This document shows, one piece after another, positions 1 to 11,474 of a stretch of 64,000 nucleotides of DNA (position 1 is its first letter; each line of letters begins with the position of its first letter). A program made the position numbers and the translations under genes. Source of the DNA: Sphagnum compactum (taxonomy: Eukaryota; Bryophyta; Sphagnopsida; Sphagnales); NCBI GenBank assembly GCA_965153455.1, contig OZ234500.1, positions 11,718,001 through 11,782,000 of the forward strand. The letters run 5' to 3'. The notes beneath the pieces were generated by a model. It did not search any database and was not told the DNA's origin. It was given only the letters and a program-made list of their open reading frames with translations.

Positions 1-201
1 AGTAGGTGGTAGGTATTTTGGTAGGTGGTAAGTAGGTAGATAGAAAGGAAAATGAAAAAAGAATGCATGTGAAAATTTAGATTTGTATAACATTTTGGAG
101 GAAACATGTTATAAAGTCTTGTGGTGGTTGGTTGGCCAAGACATTGGCTTGTGGCCATGGAGACCCAAGGTTTAATTCTCATTACCAACATATACCATTA
201 A

Positions 202-237
<36 letters not shown>

Positions 238-240
238 TGT
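1..240. repeat. GTAGG-type and TA microsatellites with a tRNA-like module
   Basis: The first 50 bases are a degenerate GTAGGT/GTAGGTG microsatellite. Bases about 204-233 are a TA dinucleotide run followed by a short GT run. Between them, at about 120-186, lies a tRNA-like (SINE-like) stretch described separately. Bases 240-800 hold AT-rich sequence with TTGATTGGTCAAA and ATTAGTCAAAT motifs, like those in the CACTA-like element at 23.1-24.1 kb, so this edge may be part of a related element cut by the window border. Confidence 0.55.
120..186 (+). repeat. tRNA-like (SINE-like) module, copy 1
   Basis: A degenerate pol III-type internal promoter pattern. An A-box-like TGGTTGGTTGGCCAAG lies near 124-140, and a B-box-like GGTTTAATTCTC lies at 169-180, about 30-40 bases downstream. 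It does not fold as a functional tRNA that I can recognise and has no clear anticodon arm. Two related modules occur at 23470-23541 (minus) and 62296-62362 (plus). It is read as a fossil tRNA-derived repeat by pattern only. Confidence 0.4.
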
Positions 241-2562
241 GTGTGTATAGTACATGCAAATATACAAAGGCGTGTAGTGGGTGATTTATTTTTTCAAAAA
301 AGGGGGAAAACAAAAAGATTTTCAAGGATTTTTTTGTCATTTAAAAAAAATCAAAACAATTATATTAATCAGATCTAGACCTAAGCATTTCCTAGGTTGC
401 CACTTGTAACAAATATTTTATAAAAATGTTACAATTCACCTAGGATGGTCACCATTTAATGCTAGTTAATGGTGGGAATTTTCACCAATGGACTTACTCG
501 AAGAATTTGAAAAATAAAACCCTAATAATGAATGGGTAAAATGGTTAGTAGGCTCCTAGCTACTATTATTAATTATATTTCTTTGAACATTAATTTTTCA
601 AAAGATTTTTAAAAACTGATTGCAAATTGCAAGGTTGCCAAAAAACAATTATTTCATTTGATCAATCAAAAAATGCATCATTTGATTGGTCAAAAAGACC
701 ATTAGTCAAATTGGACATGCTTCAAAATAAGTTTCAAAATGATTAAAAACGAAAATTTCAAAAAATTACATGATTTTGGAGGTTTTCAATTGCCAGCTAT
801 GAGGAAAAAATATATATATAGCAAGATTTCTGTACTTGGTTTTCAAGTTTGTAGCCAAAAATATAGAAGGATGACTAAAGATTTTTTCTTCACATTTGGT
901 TTATAGCTAGGCTAAATCTTCATAGGAATGAATGATAGCCACTTTTTCAATATCTTCGTATGGATAATAGCCACTTTGGCTACAAACAAAAATTCCTGAA
1001 AAAAGCCTTGTTTGTTGTGGTCGCACAAGTATGGATTTGAATCACTCCTTGTAAGTTGTAACTGAGGGTCCCAAAAAGATATTGCCTCCACTTGAGAGAT
1101 TCTGTGTGCTAAGCAAGTTTCGAGGAGGCTTCACAATTTAGACACAATGTTTTAAACTGTAGGAAAGCATGTGGAAAAATGCTGCCATGACTTGTCCAAT
1201 ACAAGTGAGTTGCGTATCAGGCTCATATTAGACTGTCATATGAGACTGGGTCCAGAAGGCTGCATCCTTGCAATTGCTTCACTTTGCTTTTTGCAAGTGG
1301 AGTACCAATGTGCAAAAGCACAGCAAGGGTCTTTACCGATTATCACAATCTGAGCAAGGAAGTGTGTAGCATTGGCTGATGTATATACTATATTATACCA
1401 TGGATCAAATTTTAATCCTCACATGTTATCACCAACACATGTAGATGTTCTTTGAGTGTACCACGAATACTCTATTTGCACGCACAAAACATGAGTCCCA
1501 TCTTTACAAGTTCCAATTATAGTAAGCCTTGGTGCACTAAAATATGAGTCTGATTGCAAGGATAATTCCAAGCTGATTTTGTGTGACTCTGCTTATAGAC
1601 GCATGCAGCTAGCTTGGGTCTTTTTCTCACAATTACATATAGTAAAGGACGTCGGGATGAAATGAAGCTTTCCATCCATCCGTCCGTCATCCATCCAAAC
1701 AGAACAAATATATATTTTAAAAAGGGAAAAAACTAGAAAAAAATAAAAACAGAAAAACACTTTAACAATTAGAAACTTTTTGTAAACACTTAAACATGAA
1801 ACAAAAAAGGGAAATACAGTATAACAATCTTAAAAGAAAATTAAAAAATAGATGACAAAAAATAAGAAACAAAACAGAGAGCAAAAGAAAGAGAAAAAAA
1901 ACCATACTTGAAAAAAAATGAGGTTTGTCTTCTTTTTCCAAACTTCAAACCTGCATCTAATCAAACAAAAATAAAAAAAGTTTTTTTAATTATTTTTATT
2001 ATAAAACATATTAGAAAAACTAGAATTTTCTTGGAAAAGAAAATAGAAACTAAATAAATAAATAAACGCATAAAAATAGAAAAAAAATGAAGATAGAAAA
2101 AATAAGAATAGAAAAAATTAAAACATGAAACAAACATAAACAAAAAAAAGTAAAAACACAAAAACTATAAAAAGGAATGGAAACAAATGAAACAAGGAAA
2201 GGGAAATACAGTAAAATCATTTTAAAAGAAAAAAAATTACACAAAAGGAGAAACCAAATGAAGAGTAGAAAATAAGAAAAAATAAAACTTATAATAATGA
2301 AGAAAAACCCTACTTGAAAAAGAATGAGGTGTGTCTTCTTCTCCAAACTTCAAACTTGCATCCAAATAAACAAAAATACAAAAGTGAACCAAACATTGTT
2401 GAAATAACACACCTGTGCATTAGGCACGGGGTTCAAACTAGTGTTGAAATAAAGAAAGAGATGATGCTCACGTTTTCTGAAGTAAGGGGAAAAAAAAAAG
2501 ACGCAACAGAACTTCTTTCTATGAGAGTCAGAACGTCACTACCTTGGATTGGACATGTAAGA
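241..2562. other. AT-rich spacer, no gene seen
   Basis: No ORF with protein-like composition and no consistent splice pattern was found. A 60-codon ORF at 1171-1353 has no recognisable domain. Bases 1700-2320 are extremely A-rich on the plus strand, so the minus-strand ORFs there are Phe/Leu/Ile-rich artefacts. Around 1670-1695 there is a short CCATCCATCCGTCC microsatellite. Confidence 0.7.
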
Positions 2563-3275
2563 GTTGCATTTTACACATGCTCTCTCTCTCTATAGCTTTG
2601 CCTGGAATGTGTACCTACTACACATCTGACCTTTAGAAAATGATTTGGTAAACCAAAGCTCATCAGTTACATATAATAAACATGCAGGGGGGTTTTGTGA
2701 GTCATGTAATTTGATTGCACACCTAATGATGACCGTTGCATTTTACGCATGCTCTCTCTCCATATTTTACCTGGAATATGTACGTACAACACATGACTGA
2801 TCTTGAGAAAATGATTTGGTAAACCAAAGCTCATCAGTTACATATAATATAAACATGCAGGGGGGTTTTGTGAGTCATGTAATTTGATTGCACACCTAAT
2901 GATGACCGTTGCATTTTACGCATGCTCTCTCTCTGTATTTTACCTGGAATATGTACCTACTACACATGACTGATCTTGAGAAAATGATTTGGTAAACCAA
3001 AGGCCATCAGTCACATATAATAAACATGCAGCTGGTTTTGGGGAGTCATGTAACTTGATTGCACACTTAAGGATGACAGTTGCATTTTACACATGCTCTC
3101 TCTCTCTATATTCTACCTGGAATATGTACCTACTACACAACTTATCTTTAGAAAATGATTTGTTAAACTAAAGATCATCAGTTACATTAAAAAATAGACC
3201 TGCAGGGGATGTTTGGGGAGTCATGTAATTTGATTGCACACCTAATGGTGACAGTTGCATTTCACACATGCTCTT
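2563..3275. repeat. 172-bp tandem repeat, about 4 copies
   Basis: The phrase GTTGCATTTTAC/GCATGCTCTCTC recurs at 2563, 2735, 2908, 3079 and 3254, a spacing of 171-175 bases. Each unit also contains ATGATTTGGTAAACCAAAG, CATATAATAAACATGCAG and GAGTCATGTAATTTGATTG. The copies differ by point changes and small indels, so it is an ageing local tandem array. The ORFs inside it follow the repeat and are not credible genes. Confidence 0.9.
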
Positions 3276-4995
3276 TATCCAACTGGAGTTTTTGGGAGTG
3301 TGTTGCTACGAGATAAGCACTCTTTACAAACGTGTTTGGAAAGTGCATCATCATTGGTGTTTTTATTTGCAAAGCATCATCAAAAGTCTGTTAATCAGTG
3401 AATTGTCAAGCATCCGTTAAGCAAGGAATCCTCCGATCAGACAATGCACTTGGGCCTTTCTGCCACAGTGAACATGCATCCACCAGTGCACCGTGCAGGA
3501 TAGGTCATGTGTGGACAGGAAACAATTTTCAAATTTCCTCTTTCATTAGCAAATCACAGTGTTTTTGCCAAATATCAACCATCAAGATTCCACGTTTACC
3601 TACCTACCCAGAGGCACCAAAAGCTGTAAAAATATGTGTTTTTTTTTGGGGCATTTTTCAGGTAACCTTACAGAGTGTAATATGCCAGGGCTTTTTGAAA
3701 TATAATACCTACTTGCCTTTACTGGCATTATATTTTTGAAAAGCCCATCCTTGTTTCTTTCCTTGTGATATCTGACAAGTATCACGAGATTTTTTTGCTA
3801 AAAAAACCTATTATGATTTTTATGCTATGTAAAGCCCTCAGGGGCAAGCTTTATGGGAACCGGGCTCGATTCTGCTTTATGTAACCCTTATTTCTTACTT
3901 ACATTCCCTACCTGCTTACTTATGGTACATAAGTGCTTACAGAAGTAGTTAATTCTAGTGATGAGAAATTTCAAAAAATTGGTATATGGAAGAATTTGCA
4001 TAATTTTTTGTATGGTCGTATCTAGACAATTGATTTTACATAATCCTTTATATGAGTGTCTTTGAACTATTCTAGAGACGATTCCAAATACAAGTACATC
4101 ATTTTCAAGCTGACCTACCTCACTTCTTCCTTAATAATTATTTCTTATTTTTATAACTATCTCACTTTTTTCCTTACTCACCAACATGGAGATGAAAATG
4201 CAAATTAACATGTGCTTTTTTATGTCCATGGTATTTATATTAATTTGAATTAAATTTGATATTGACATAAAATAATGATGAATTATTAAAAACCATATGA
4301 AAACATAAGAAAAGAAAAAAATAAAAGAGTTGATCAGCATAGGTACCAACTACCCAACATTGGTACCAACAGAGGTCAAGTTGGATAGGATGAGGTGGAA
4401 GACGGGTATTTCGGACAGGGTTCTACAGATATGGTTCGTCCACAACTGACTCATACAGGGTTTGGTGGGTGCTGGGTCACCACATAACCCCAGAGTTATT
4501 TGGATGTATTAGTGGTGGCTTCCAAACACAATTTTGTCACAATCAAGTTCACTGCATACTTGGATGACTGTGCGTGTTTTCATTTTCTTCAGTTTCTTTT
4601 GGAAAGACTGACATCCTTTCAAGGGCTGCCGAGTCTTTCCAAAAGTTTATTTTATTTTTCAATGGATTTGAATACTTCCTAACATTACTCATCAATAAAT
4701 GTCCACTCACTCTTGATACTCAAATCAAGTCATGGAATTAAGGTAAGTGGAATTGTGGTAGAAGTCTTTTCTAACAGTTTGACAGCAAATGGAAAAATCA
4801 TGAGCCCTAAGCAAAGAGATGATGCAATGTTTGTTTGACACTAGGCATGATTCTCACATCAAGAATGTGCGATAGCTTGATGACAGTAATACTAAATTCT
4901 GTGAATGTATTCACAATCCTCAACACAGTAATACTAGAGCAATATGTTACATTCTGTGAATCACAGATCCTCAACATGAAGATCCTCAACATGAA
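3276..4995. other. Spacer, no gene seen
   Basis: Mixed-composition sequence. The 113-codon ORF at 3398-3739 has no recognisable motif and no splice context. Bases 4842-4995 repeat the phrases CAGTAATACTA and ATTCTGTGAAT, and CCTCAACATGAAGAT occurs twice in a row, leading into the tandem array that follows. Confidence 0.6.
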
Positions 4996-4999
4996 GATC

Positions 5000-5290
5000 T
5001 TCAAATGCTGGATGACTGCACTCTCTGGAAATCCTCAAACAAGATCAACAAAGTGTCTTCTTCTTCAAATGCTGGACTATTACACTATCCAGAAATCCTG
5101 AAACAAGATCAAGAAATCTTGTTTGTCTTCACATGCTGTGCTATTAAGCTCCCAGGGAATCCTCAATTAAGATCAGCAAACAGCTTCTTCAAGTGCTGGA
5201 CTATTCTGCTCTCCAGGAATCCTCAAATAGGATCATCAAACACCTTCAAATGCTGGGCTAATCACCATCTCTCTACAGATGCTCAATATG
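5000..5290. repeat. Tandem repeat of about 60-65 bp downstream of the bHLH gene
   Basis: The core AAATGCTGGACTATT (with variants) recurs near 5003, 5068, 5131, 5190 and 5249. Each copy is followed by a CTCTCCAGGAATCCTCAAA-like block and an AAGATCA block. The unit is 59-65 bases and there are nearly five copies. ORFs stay open through it in two frames because the repeat lacks stops, which explains the 88- and 102-codon ORFs; I do not treat these as genes. It lies about 160 bases beyond the 3' end of the bHLH coding sequence. Confidence 0.85.
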
Positions 5291-5449
5291 ATCACACACC
5301 TAACCTATGTTAATTGTCCAGCGATCTACCATGTACAAAACTGGGGTTTTAGTCTATGCTAGTGGTCTCTATGAAATTCAACATACCTGACAAACAGAAG
5401 AAATGTCTTGTGATGATTGACTCAATTAAGATGATGTGTATTGAAAAGT

Positions 5450-8400
5450 TTATACGCCAGAAGTTATAGTAGATGAAGGGCTGCTGTCAAATCGAACGAG
5501 AACTTGCTGAAGTGCCTCTTGCACTTGCTCACAGCTCATCATTTCATGCTCACCTTGTGCCTGAGATCAAACCACCCACTTTCCAACTCATGAATTCTTG
5601 ACATATAATATTTGCTAAATTCATGGTGAGGCAAGAATACAAAACCCCAGATCTAGCGCTTACAAGGTAACAAGCATCTTCATCATCTATAGTGAAGATT
5701 CAATCAAGAAATTGTAAGATTGAAATGAAGAACACTTGGAGGTATGATTTACCATTGATGAAAGAAGGGTGCACGTGAGAGGGGAAAGAGAGAGAGAGAG
5801 GTTGATCAATGATAATTTTGCATTGATGAAAGAAGCATGTAAGAGGAGGAGAGAGGCAGAGATATGGAGGACATACAGTTGCAGTTAAAGTGACATGCAT
5901 TCGGTTGTCGACGAACTTGCTGTTGAACCATCTGACCTCCAGTCCTAAATCTCTGGAGGTAGTTAAGATCTGTATCAACATCTGTGTCTGGTTGTTGTTG
6001 GTGTCCACTTTTATCACCATGCCATCTTCATTGTCAGGATAAACAGCAACCTTGAGAAGATCCATCATGCTTCCAAAACGTAAGCCACCTTCAAAGTCTT
6101 CTTCTTCTTTTGGAGCATGTTTTGATGTGGTTACATTTGCTGGAGGTTGAACTTTGTCAATTGTAGTAGTAGTGCCTCCTTGTTGATGTCCAAGAACAGA
6201 AGATGCACATTTTTCCTGGAGCTGTGCTACTTCAGCCTTCAACTGCCGTATATAGTCTATTGTGTGCGAGAGGATGGATACTCTGTCCTTCTGTAATTGA
6301 TGGAAGAAAAGGGAAGAAAGTCAAAGTCATTCTTGGTTTGTGTATTTGTAAATCACTGAGCAAGCAGCACATGAGCAGCACACACAAAAGATTGTCATTG
6401 AAAATTTTCAGATGCAGAAGATAGATGTATGCAGATTGTATACCTTCTTGATCACAGGAACTAGGGTGAATATAGTATGCAGTTTCTCGTTGAACTTGGA
6501 ACGGCGATGTCTCTCTGCAAGCTTGTGAATGTGGGCAGCTTCGTCATGAGCTGGATTGGAACTCTTCATATTGTCGGCAGGATTTAGCTTGGATTTAGCC
6601 AATTGTTGCTCTGCGAGCTTCTGTCGTTCAGCTTCTTCTTGGATAATGGGGACTATTTTCTCTGTCCATCGCCGAAACAACGATTGTCGCGGTGAAGCAT
6701 GATCGTCTCCCACGCATGTTCGCAGATTTGGTTTGCATTCGCGTTTTTGGAATAGGGATTCCTGGTTATGCCGGAAATGGGATGCTGGCCATGAGGCAAG
6801 CTCGTTGTCGAGCACATCCATTGTTAAGTTGGAGCCTTGATATGCAGAAGGCCAAGCTGCTGGGTTTTGTGTGAAGCCCTCACACTGGGTCGTTTGTCTC
6901 AGTTGGAACGCATCGGTGTTTGAAGTTGTCTGCTCCGTTTTCGTCACCGAAGCTTCGTGAGTACCAAATGAGCGGCTCGGTTCTAGAAGATGAGAAAAAG
7001 ATGAAGAGTGTAAGTCAGCTTGAAGGCTCTGAACTGTCCCCAAAGACGGTATTGAATCGAGTGACTTAGCGCTAGACAACTCTGCAATTTGAGCAGGCGG
7101 CAAAGACGATGCAGAATTGACATGCGTAGAATGCTGAAGAGGAGATGGGGGAGAGTAATATTCTGGCAGTCCTGCTGCTGCCTGTCGCACAACTTCCTCG
7201 GGGTCAAACGCGTTAGAATCCCATGTGTAAGGATTCAGCACGTCAACGTTCGACGACGCCGCCTTCGTCTCAGCCTTACAATCCAGCGGACTGAACAAGG
7301 TTTTGTCCACACCAACGTCAATGTCGAGGTCGTCGAAGAACCCGCTCTGCAACTCATGATCGTTGAAGAAGAGGGATTGATTCCCGAGTGCAGTCCATTG
7401 GAAGTAAGGCTCCTCTGACCTCAAAATTGCCCCTGAGCTCGCCAAAGATTCGTTGAAATCGCCTGGAGTGTATCTGTGGAGATTGAGAGGAGGAAGAAAC
7501 GCCTGAGCAGGTCCAGGTAAAGGTAATCCTTCAGGGGCCATCATTTGTGCAACCGATGTTCCTGAGTGCAAGTGAGGATATCCTTGTCCTGAAGTCGAAT
7601 CCAGGTCCGAGCTTGGGGGTCTAGACACAGTCCCAAACATTTGAGGTGTAACGGACATCGACACATAGTCCTGCAAGCTGTTCATCAACGAATCCATTTG
7701 CGGCACCTGTGTCAACATTGGCAAAGTTGTGTCAGTCCCTCCCCCCCTCCCCACAGTTTCAAGCAATTCTGAGCTCGAAACTAGACGTAGCATCAAGCTG
7801 GAAACAGAAAACTCTTTTAGTGCTAAATTAAGTTCTTCAAGGGCAAAGCGATGCAGACGGATTCAAAAGCTTCAAACACCAATTTGTTGTGAAAGGTCGG
7901 TCAACGCGGGTCTTCGATGATGTCATAAGCCAGCGCGTAGATGGGACCCACTTGTTCGAAACTTCACGTGAAGGAACGCGTCTTTGCGTGCGTAATCTGC
8001 CCATGCTTTACGACCATGACGAGGGAGAAGGACCTGTGGTGGGACTGAAAACAAGGGAACAGATACGGCTCTGGTGATCGGATACGACAGAAATGCGGTT
8101 CTAGACTCACCGCCCAGTCCCCTTGAATCCTCTCTGACTGAGCAAAAGTTGTAGAGAAATCTTGCAAACTACACGTGTATCATGCACAAGAAGAAATTTC
8201 CGAAATTGGAATTGATTGAATGATGATGATGATGGACGTGTATTGAGTATTCCACCACTCGATACGCGTCGTGATGTTCACCAGCTAGCTCACCATGATC
8301 ATCAACCGAAACATGCTAAGACCCAGCAAATCACGATATGAAAATATTACGAGGATACCCACTTACCAAAGAAGTCGTAGCCAATTCTGTGCAGTACCGG

Positions 8401-9839
8401 ACTCCATCCCCTCCAAGCCCTGGAATGCAAACGATTGTCTGGACCGCGTCCACAAAGAGTAAGATGTTAGAATTTCTTCAAGACAATCCTCTGAGACAAC
8501 AATCTCAAACCCGGTTTTGTGCTTGAACCGAGTGTCTTCAAAAGGAACTGGGTTCAATCCAAACGGCTCAAGCAAGAAACGACGCGAAATGGATGACTCA
8601 AGAAGATGCTCCTATGGGATGGCAACTCTACCTGAATGCGCGCTTCCTGTAACGGGTTGTGCTCGATTTCCAACAAAACACAAAGAGACATAATAATGAG
8701 AAGAAAATATTGTCGCTAAGCGTGACAGAGGAAATAGACAAAGAAGAACACGATTTAACTTCAAACAAAGAAGATTCGCCAAAGCTTCGATAATCACGAA
8801 GCTTTGTGTCCAGCATTTAACTAAAGGAAGGAATGCTTGCAAGCATCAACACTTGAATAAAATGCCAGAAAGAATCTATGGTTGCATTCGAAGGTGTACA
8901 GTGAAACAAGCAAATTGAGGCTCATATTTTCCTTGGGAGATCACCTGCAAGAACTGGGCTTTACACTTGTCTGTGGGAATTTGTGGCATGCTGCTTGTCC
9001 ACCAAAGAGGGCCACAGTCTCGTTGCAACGCAAATGCTGCATACCTGCAAGCACAAACACAACCAGCTTTGTTTTTAATTTCTTCACAAGCGAGATGATC
9101 ACCAAGATTCTTTAGTCATGGTAGTCATCTCTTGACCCTGGCACTTGAGGGTCGACGGCAATCTCTGGATATGAAGAGCGAACACCATGATGTTCGAAAG
9201 CTGCTCCTCCTCATTTCAACCTCCTCAAGATTTCACCTCTTCTTGCTCAAACTTTTGCGCTGGAGTATACTTGTTTACTTACCCCTGTGAGCCAGGGTCC
9301 TTGAAGCTACAGTTCTTGAAGATGGAGTAGAATTGCGGCGCAAGAGTTGGACCAAACTCTAAGCTCGTAGAGTTGAACCATCCGTGAGCCCACTCCAGCA
9401 CCGGCCTGTAATAGAACACACGAATTCAAACTCATGAGCTCCTGAATTAGGAGCACGTACAATGCTAATTTCTCTTGCCTCTTCCCCAAGACCTTAGTGA
9501 CAAATTCACCTGAACCACAAAGTTGTGAATTAGGAGCAAGCACAGTTGTAATTTCTCATCCCTCTTCCCCCTTTCCAAGACCTTAGTGACAAATTCACCT
9601 GAGCCACAAACAACTTTGTTGAAGCCCGAAGCTGAAACGCAAAGACGAGTGCAATCAACGGGACCTCAGGAATAGCTGGCTTACCTTTCACCAGAAGAGA
9701 GTTTCCAGAGGACTCCATACGTCCACTCCAAGGATTGTATCAAAGCTTTCAGGCGCGTTTGGGAAGAATTCTCTTCCTTTAACATCCTGAGACCAAGAAG
9801 GCTTGAGAAGGATCCTGGTGTTTCTGCTATTGATTTCAT
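5450..9839 (-). CDS. bHLH transcription factor with MYC_N-type N-terminus and ACT-like C-terminus (eight exons, about 754 residues)
   Basis: Predicted nuclear E-box-binding regulator. My exon model (minus strand) is 9839-9685, 9405-9283, 9044-8945, 8438-8367, 8137-8111, 7706-6444, 6290-5877, 5560-5450; all junctions are GT-AG and keep one frame. Residues about 30-160 form a divergent bHLH-MYC_N domain (LEWTYGVLWKL, PVLEWAHGWF, QTIVCIPGLGG). The bHLH domain is at about 553-600: basic region HKLAERHRR keeps the His-Glu-Arg E-box contacts, then FNEKL, LVPVIKK and, across an intron, KDRVSILSHTIDYIRQL. An ACT-like region at about 640-745 includes EVRWFNSKFVDNRMHVT. The layout resembles plant subgroup III, perhaps IIIf (GL3/TT8 type, partners of R2R3-MYB and WD40 proteins), but the helix-loop-helix is divergent. 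The start is the first in-frame ATG after a stop; ATG at 9785 is an alternative. The small N-terminal exons, above all 8137-8111, are the least certain part. Confidence 0.85.
9444..9615. repeat. Tandem duplication inside intron 1 of the bHLH gene
   Basis: GAATTAGGAGCA occurs at 9444 and 9527, and CCAAGACCTTAGTGACAAAT occurs at 9486 and 9575. This is an 83-89 base direct duplication. On the gene's strand each copy carries TTCAG|GTGAAT or CTCAG|GTGAAT, which looks like a splice donor (or acceptor). A 33-base stretch at 9631-9599 is bounded by AG and GT and is phase-compatible with the flanking exons, so an optional 11-codon exon is possible. Confidence 0.8.
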
Positions 9840-10171
9840 GCGAAGTGCGCAGTCCTCCTCCTCGGCCAGAACAAGGAGATGGGAGCAAAGAAGCCAGGGG
9901 GGAAAAAAAACTCACAAAATCCTCTATGAAAGCAACTTCTTTTGAGGTTGTAGATCCGACAGAGCTTCGTACCGAAGGGTTCGAACTCTCATCGGAGTCT
10001 TTAAGTTTTGAACTCGTCGGTCATCCTCAATGAATGTGCAAAAGAATGTCAACGATTCTCCTGCAGGAGAAGGGAACAAGTCTCTAATAAATTGACGAAT
10101 TCCAGTCAACAAAAAGTCGAGAACTTATTCAAAGATTTTATAATTTTATCTCAAAATCCGAGTCCGCCCAA

Positions 10172-10187
10172 GTGAGAGAGAGAGCTT
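10172..10187. promoter_or_regulatory. CT-rich tract upstream of the bHLH start
   Basis: GTGAGAGAGAGAGC on the plus strand reads as a CT repeat on the bHLH strand, about 340 bases before its first ATG. Pyrimidine-rich tracts are common in plant core promoters and 5' leaders. No convincing TATA box was found nearby. A possible G-box (CACGTG) lies further upstream at 10596-10601. Confidence 0.35.
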
Positions 10188-10595
10188 CGCGTAAATCACA
10201 AAACTAATAAACCTGTGCGGTAATGGGATTCAACACTTTCAACAGTTAAGACCGGAACACACAACTTTTGGATATACCGGAACCCCAAAGGGCCAAAGGA
10301 AGCCTTTCGTGAGTTGAATTGAACACGCAAAATTTGCAGCAAACGACACGAAAGTGTCCGTAAGTGACGGTCGTCACAACTTGCAGGCAAAAAGTTAGAG
10401 CTTTTGATGTTTGATGTCAAACATCCTGCGCTTTTTCTATTAGGTTTTGATGAAATTCAACGTAAGTGACAACTCTCCTCCCACCCCCATCCTATAGGGA
10501 AGAAGTCACGTCTCAAGAATCCTCGTAGGGACGGGGACAAACTTCAGGTTCTTTTGGCGAGAACCCACCAAATGCGTCCAATACAGCTAATCGAT

Positions 10596-10601
10596 CACGT
10601 G
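10596..10601. promoter_or_regulatory. G-box (CACGTG) between divergent transcription units
   Basis: A perfect CACGTG palindrome about 760 bases upstream of the bHLH start and about 500 bases before the plus-strand duplicated region. bHLH and bZIP factors bind this motif in plants. The role is inferred from sequence and position only; a single 6-mer can occur by chance. Confidence 0.3.
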
Positions 10602-11110
10602 CTACATAATTTCCTTTTCCTGCCCCAATCGAATCTGTTGCTCACCCTAGAAAATAATACCGCCACTTTGGGGAATAACCAGAAATTGCAATCTCAATTT
10701 AGCAACTTCTAATGCAGAAAAGTGGGAACCACAATTCGTCGATTTTGTGAGGAATCTCCAAATCCGGCCCTTTCGTGATAATCCAATGAATCACAACAAT
10801 AATTAGGTGTGAGATGGAATTATTGCTGTGATTTTGTCGCATTCGTGTGTGCAACCAGCTTCTCGTCGTTAGCCGCACATTTGATTCTCTAAATCTGTGA
10901 TCATCTTTTGACATGTGTAGCATTCTGCTGCTACTGCTGCCAAATACGAAACTGCTTCTCCATCTACCACTTCGAAAACTCGGAACCCAGATTCTTGAGT
11001 TTATTCTGCAGATGATTGTCGAGAACCAGGGAAAATACATTGAGAGAAAATGTACAAGCAAATCTTTGTTTGCAATCAAACGAAGTTTGTTGAACGGATC
11101 ATACATCCCA

Positions 11111-11430
11111 CCAGTATTTCCGTCTTGTTCTTGGTTATGGCTCCTGCTCCTAACCCTAATCGTGCTATTGTCAGTACCTATTCTTACAGGGCTTAGGGTT
11201 CGGTGTTTGTGCGGATGCTCTAAAATTTGCTGGTCGCACTTTAGAGTGAGAGACATCTGGATACCTCCAGCCAGTCTTGCCGTCTTGTTCTTGGTTATGG
11301 CTCCTGCTCCTAACCCTAATCGTGCTATTGTCATTACCTATTCATCCAGGACTTACGGCTCGGTGTTTGTGCGGATGCTCTAAAATTTGCAGGTCTAAGT
11401 TTAGAATTCTGAGAAACATTTGGAGAAGAG
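11111..11430 (+). repeat. 160-bp tandem duplication with telo-box motifs
   Basis: Bases 11111-11270 and 11271-11430 are two direct copies in exact 160-base register. Both carry GGTTATGGCTCCTGCTCC, TAACCCTAATCGTGCTATTG and GTGTTTGTGCGGATGCTC. Divergence is concentrated in the second half. Each copy has an ATG opening a short peptide (MAPAPNPNRAIV...) and a telo-box AACCCTAA, an element common near plant transcription starts. The duplication probably affects the 5' region of the plus-strand unit that follows. Confidence 0.85.
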
Positions 11431-11474
11431 AGTATTCTTGTGTAGTGCACTCTGTGTGTTTACTATGTGCAGTT

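Noticed and set aside
1961-2346. Two overlapping Phe/Leu-rich ORFs resembling membrane proteins
   Set aside because: They translate the complement of an A-rich low-complexity tract; hydrophobicity follows from poly-T codons.
10699-11334. 211-codon minus-strand ORF overlapping the 160-bp duplication
   Set aside because: Its length comes from the duplication, it contains two copies of the same translated repeat, and it has no domain; the plus strand shows better promoter-like and coding-like signals.
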